Of a DNA stretch of 64,000 nt, positions 61,809 to 64,000 are shown one piece after another. The DNA comes from Streptomyces scopuliridis RB72 (GTDB taxonomy: Bacteria; Actinomycetota; Actinomycetes; Streptomycetales; Streptomycetaceae): assembly GCF_000718095.1 (NCBI RefSeq), contig NZ_JOEI01000022.1:30875-94874 (forward strand), written 5' to 3'. Below the pieces are notes generated by a model. The model was not told the origin of the DNA. It did not search any database and saw nothing but the letters and a program-made list of their open reading frames with translations. Made by a program: the position numbers and the translations under genes. The first letter of the stretch is position 1, and each line of letters opens with the position of its first letter.

Positions 61809-61998
61809 AGATCACAATTTACGGCTGGAGTACTAGCCCTGTCAGGTCGTGGGTGGTGCGGCCGGGGTGGGGGTTCGCTCCACTTCCCGGCTCCCGGAAC
61901 TATGGGCCGTCCACATGGCCCGGCCCACCGGGGGCGCTGACGATGTGCGCCATGGCAAAAGACGCACCCGACCGGGGCGAACCCATCGGAGGAGTTCC

Positions 61999-63381
61999 AT
62001 GCGTGTGAGAACTGGTGTCACCGTGCTGGCCGTCATGCTGCTGGCCGTCACAGCGACCGGCGCCGCGCCTGCCCCCGTACCGGCCTCGGAGGCCAATACG
62101 GCGCCGTCCCACTGCGGCTCCCGTGAGCGTGTCTCCGTGCCCGGCGCGGAATTCCAGACCACGGCCTGTCTGCGGGACATGACCACTGCCGCGCTCGCCG
62201 GCACTCAGTACACCGACTCCACCGACTGGTCCCCGCTCTTCGCCAAGGGCACCAAGAACCCCTCGGGTGTGCCCGGTGTCCAGATCGACGGCTACTTCCC
62301 CGACTCCTCGCGGCTGAACGCCACCCACGGCTGGAAGCACGACGCCCAGTTCGTGATCCGGCTCCCCGACCGCTGGAACGGCGGCCTTGTGGTGACCGGC
62401 GCGCCCGGCAATCGCAAGCAGTACTCGCTGGACCCGCTGATCTCCGACTGGGTGCTGGCCCAGGGCTATGCCTTCGCCTCCACCGACAAGGGGAACAGCG
62501 GCCCCGACTTCTATACGGACGGCACCCGGCCCGGCGACGCGGTCGCCGAATGGAACAGCCGCACAACCGAATTGACCCGCGCCGCGCGCAAGACCCTCCA
62601 GCACGCGTACGGACACGCCCCACGCCGCACGTACATGACCGGCACCTCCAACGGCGGCTATCTGACCCGCTGGCAGCTTGAGAACCATCCCGAGCTGTAC
62701 GACGGCGGAGTGGACTGGGAGGGCGTGCTCTGGACGGAGGGCGGCCCCAATCTCCTCACGTATCTGCCGACCACTGTCGCGTACCGGGCGGGCGCCGCGG
62801 GAGCCGACGACATGTACGCGGCCGGGTTCGCCCCGGGCAGTGAGTTCCTCTGGCCTTACCACCAGAGTGCCTACTGGGGGCTGACACAGAAGGTCTACCG
62901 GGCCGAGTTCGACCCCATGTACGACCCCGACTGCCCCGGTGCTTCGGCCGGTTCGACGACCGCGGAGATCCTCGCGCCCTGCGCCTCGGACGCTTCGTAC
63001 GACTACGCGGCCCGGCCGCGCTCCGTCCACCGGGCCGTCGAGCGCGTGTCGCTGACCGGCAAGATCGGCAAACCCATGATCACGCTCCAGGGCTCGCTGG
63101 ACACCCTGCTGCCGATCGCCACCGACTCGGACGTCTACACACGCATGATCGACGACCAGCACCGGGCCCGGCTGCACCGCTACTACACGATCGAGGGTGG
63201 TACCCATGTCGACGGGCTCTACGACACATATCCGGACCGGCTGCGCCCGATCCTCCCCTGCTACCGGAGCGCGTTCGAGGCACTGACACAGTGGGTCGAG
63301 CGCGGCGCTGCCCCGCCGGCGAGCCGTACCGTCCCGAAGCCCGCCTCGGGCGACGTCGTGAACTCCTGCGCGCTGGGCTGA
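61999..63381 (+). CDS. Secreted tannase/feruloyl-esterase-like alpha/beta hydrolase
   Basis: A 460-residue exported protein. ATG at 61999 with GGAGGAG four bases before; it is followed by a signal peptide (two Arg, then a hydrophobic stretch VTVLAVMLLAVTATGAA, with a likely cut near residues 22-30). The nucleophile is Ser217 in TGTSNGGY, followed by a tannase-like WEGVLW segment. A probable His lies in EGGTHVDG near the C-terminus. Several Cys residues suggest disulfides outside the cell. Relatives cleave phenolic esters or hydroxyalkanoate oligomers. It lies beyond the transposase debris and probably does not belong to the lipopeptide pathway. Confidence 0.82.
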   Translation: MRVRTGVTVLAVMLLAVTATGAAPAPVPASEANTAPSHCGSRERVSVPGAEFQTTACLRDMTTAALAGTQYTDSTDWSPLFAKGTKNPSGVPGVQIDGYFPDSSRLNATHGWKHDAQFVIRLPDRWNGGLVVTGAPGNRKQYSLDPLISDWVLAQGYAFASTDKGNSGPDFYTDGTRPGDAVAEWNSRTTELTRAARKTLQHAYGHAPRRTYMTGTSNGGYLTRWQLENHPELYDGGVDWEGVLWTEGGPNLLTYLPTTVAYRAGAAGADDMYAAGFAPGSEFLWPYHQSAYWGLTQKVYRAEFDPMYDPDCPGASAGSTTAEILAPCASDASYDYAARPRSVHRAVERVSLTGKIGKPMITLQGSLDTLLPIATDSDVYTRMIDDQHRARLHRYYTIEGGTHVDGLYDTYPDRLRPILPCYRSAFEALTQWVERGAAPPASRTVPKPASGDVVNSCALG

Positions 63382-63905
63382 ACCCGCCGGACCGCTCCCC
63401 ACCCGTGACCGATCGGTGAAGGGGCCCGGCTGCGGCGCGCCCAGGTACTGCGACGAGGACATCCAGCTCTCCTCCCGGCTGCGTCGCGCAGCGCAAACGT
63501 ACAAGATCCCCCGAAGAGAGTGGCGGCGTAGGCTCCGCGTCGGAGCAGTGCCCCAAGTACCGGCGGACGACCGGCCCCAGGTAGTCCACGTGGGGACCGT
63601 CCAGGTCCGCGAGGTCATCCGGGGCTCGCACCAGCGCGATCCGGCCCAGCTCGGGTGCACGCCCGAGGGCCCGAGCGCCAGGCACGAGAGCCGCGTAGCG
63701 GTCGCGCAGCACTGACGCCGGTCGGCGCTGGCGTAGGTACGGGTGCGGAACAGTACCGCTCGAACTTGACTGGCGTTGCTGTCCGGCCGCGTACCCCTCA
63801 GTCCGGGCCGGGCAGCTCCCCCACCGTGATGCGGCAGCAGCCCGCACGAGGAGGACTGTCCGTGCGGGTGACGGTTCGGTGGGCACGGTGGACGCCCTTC
63901 GCGGG
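63382..63905. other. Intergenic region with possible coding remnant on the minus strand
   Basis: No intact gene is seen. A minus-strand frame over about 63560-63720 has a protein-like run (RDRYAALVPGARALGRAPEL and APDDLADLDGPHVDYLGPVV) with GC-rich third positions, but no credible start or end. It could be a decayed gene fragment; I cannot name a family. The right part has the hairpin at 63841-63868. Confidence 0.3.
63841..63868 (-). terminator. Hairpin terminator, 8-base perfect stem
   Basis: CCCGCACG and CGTGCGGG pair perfectly around a 12-base loop. It lies 38 bases past the stop of the minus-strand gene that enters from the right edge, a suitable terminator position. There is no clear U-run, as is common in actinomycetes. 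Confidence 0.55.
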
Positions 63906-64000
63906 TCATGGGTTTGGGCGGCGTAGTGCCCTCGGGAGGATGAACCACAGGCCGGTGAACATGGTGAGTGTGGCAGCCGTGATCGTGACGGCGGCGGTCA
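63906..64000 (-). CDS. C-terminal end of a membrane protein (partial)
   Basis: The minus strand is open from the right edge to a TGA at 63908-63906. The last 30 residues form a hydrophobic helix (AAVTITAATLTMFTGLWFIL) followed by a basic end (PRALRRPNP), as in the C-terminus of an integral membrane protein. Too little is present to name it. The hairpin just downstream supports a real gene end. Confidence 0.45.
   Translation of the reverse strand, partial: TAAVTITAATLTMFTGLWFILPRALRRPNP

Larger units (their letters stand above)
61186..61998. other. Cluster right boundary, 0.8 kb without an intact gene
   Basis: The stretch holds the LysR-side palindrome (61212-61224), a strong hairpin (61294-61312), a transposase 3' remnant ending at 61808, and about 190 bases before the esterase gene. 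The open reading frames found here in other frames have no family resemblance and poor ribosome sites. Confidence 0.6.

Noticed and set aside
61316..62008. A 230-codon + strand open frame across the boundary region
   Set aside because: It is Arg/Pro/Ser-rich, runs out of frame through the transposase remnant and into the esterase start, and shows no family motif.
63416..63715. A 99-codon + strand open frame after the esterase
   Set aside because: No good ribosome site and no recognisable domain. The opposite strand has a more protein-like run there, and even that seems decayed.

Overview
The window is high-GC DNA with the codon use, GTG starts and short overlapping start/stop junctions of a Streptomyces-type actinomycete. 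About 60 kb of it is one lipopeptide gene cluster. It is cut at the left edge inside a ketosynthase gene and ends on the right near 61.2 kb. Beyond that lie insertion-sequence debris, a secreted esterase gene and the 3' end of a membrane-protein gene.

Layout. (1) 1-10024 (+): a type II (dissociated) polyketide/fatty acid gene set: one partial and one complete ketosynthase, two ketosynthase-like proteins that have lost the active-site Cys, an alpha/beta hydrolase, a double-hotdog protein, an ACP, two hotdog dehydratases, a FabG-type ketoreductase, a DsbA/HCCA-isomerase-like protein and a CrtI/phytoene-desaturase-like flavoprotein. This combination is known from clusters that build a cinnamoyl (alkenyl-benzene) acyl group through a polyene. 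(2) 10230-50364 (+): three giant NRPS genes with 4+4+3 modules, epimerization domains in modules 4, 8 and 10, and a terminal thioesterase. Specificity codes read by eye give Thr, Ala(?), Asp-type, Gly, Phe, Pro, aromatic, unresolved, Gly, Leu(?), Leu(?). (3) 50404-58961: tailoring and export: P450, type II thioesterase, a membrane protein on the opposite strand, one ABC ATPase with two ABC-2 permeases, an O-methyltransferase, a luciferase-like monooxygenase and a flavin reductase. (4) 59008-61185 (-): the two subunits of a B12-dependent glutamate mutase (3-methylaspartate supply) and a DNA-binding-domain-only LysR-type protein. (5) 61186-64000: flank.

How it fits together: the type II set supplies a cinnamoyl acyl-ACP. 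The first condensation domain attaches it to Thr1. Eleven modules extend the peptide using methyl-Asp from the mutase. The P450, the flavin monooxygenase and the O-methyltransferase decorate it, and the last thioesterase closes a depsipeptide ring, probably onto the Thr1 hydroxyl. The order, domain plan and tailoring set match what I remember of the skyllamycin cluster (sky29-31 NRPSs, Sky32/P450sky, Sky39, glutamate mutase). I therefore read this as a skyllamycin-type locus, either that cluster or a close relative. The match is from memory, not from an alignment. The least explained features are the two Cys-less ketosynthase-like proteins, the degenerate epimerization domain on a glycine module, the mosaic last two adenylation domains, and the truncated LysR protein with its own palindrome.
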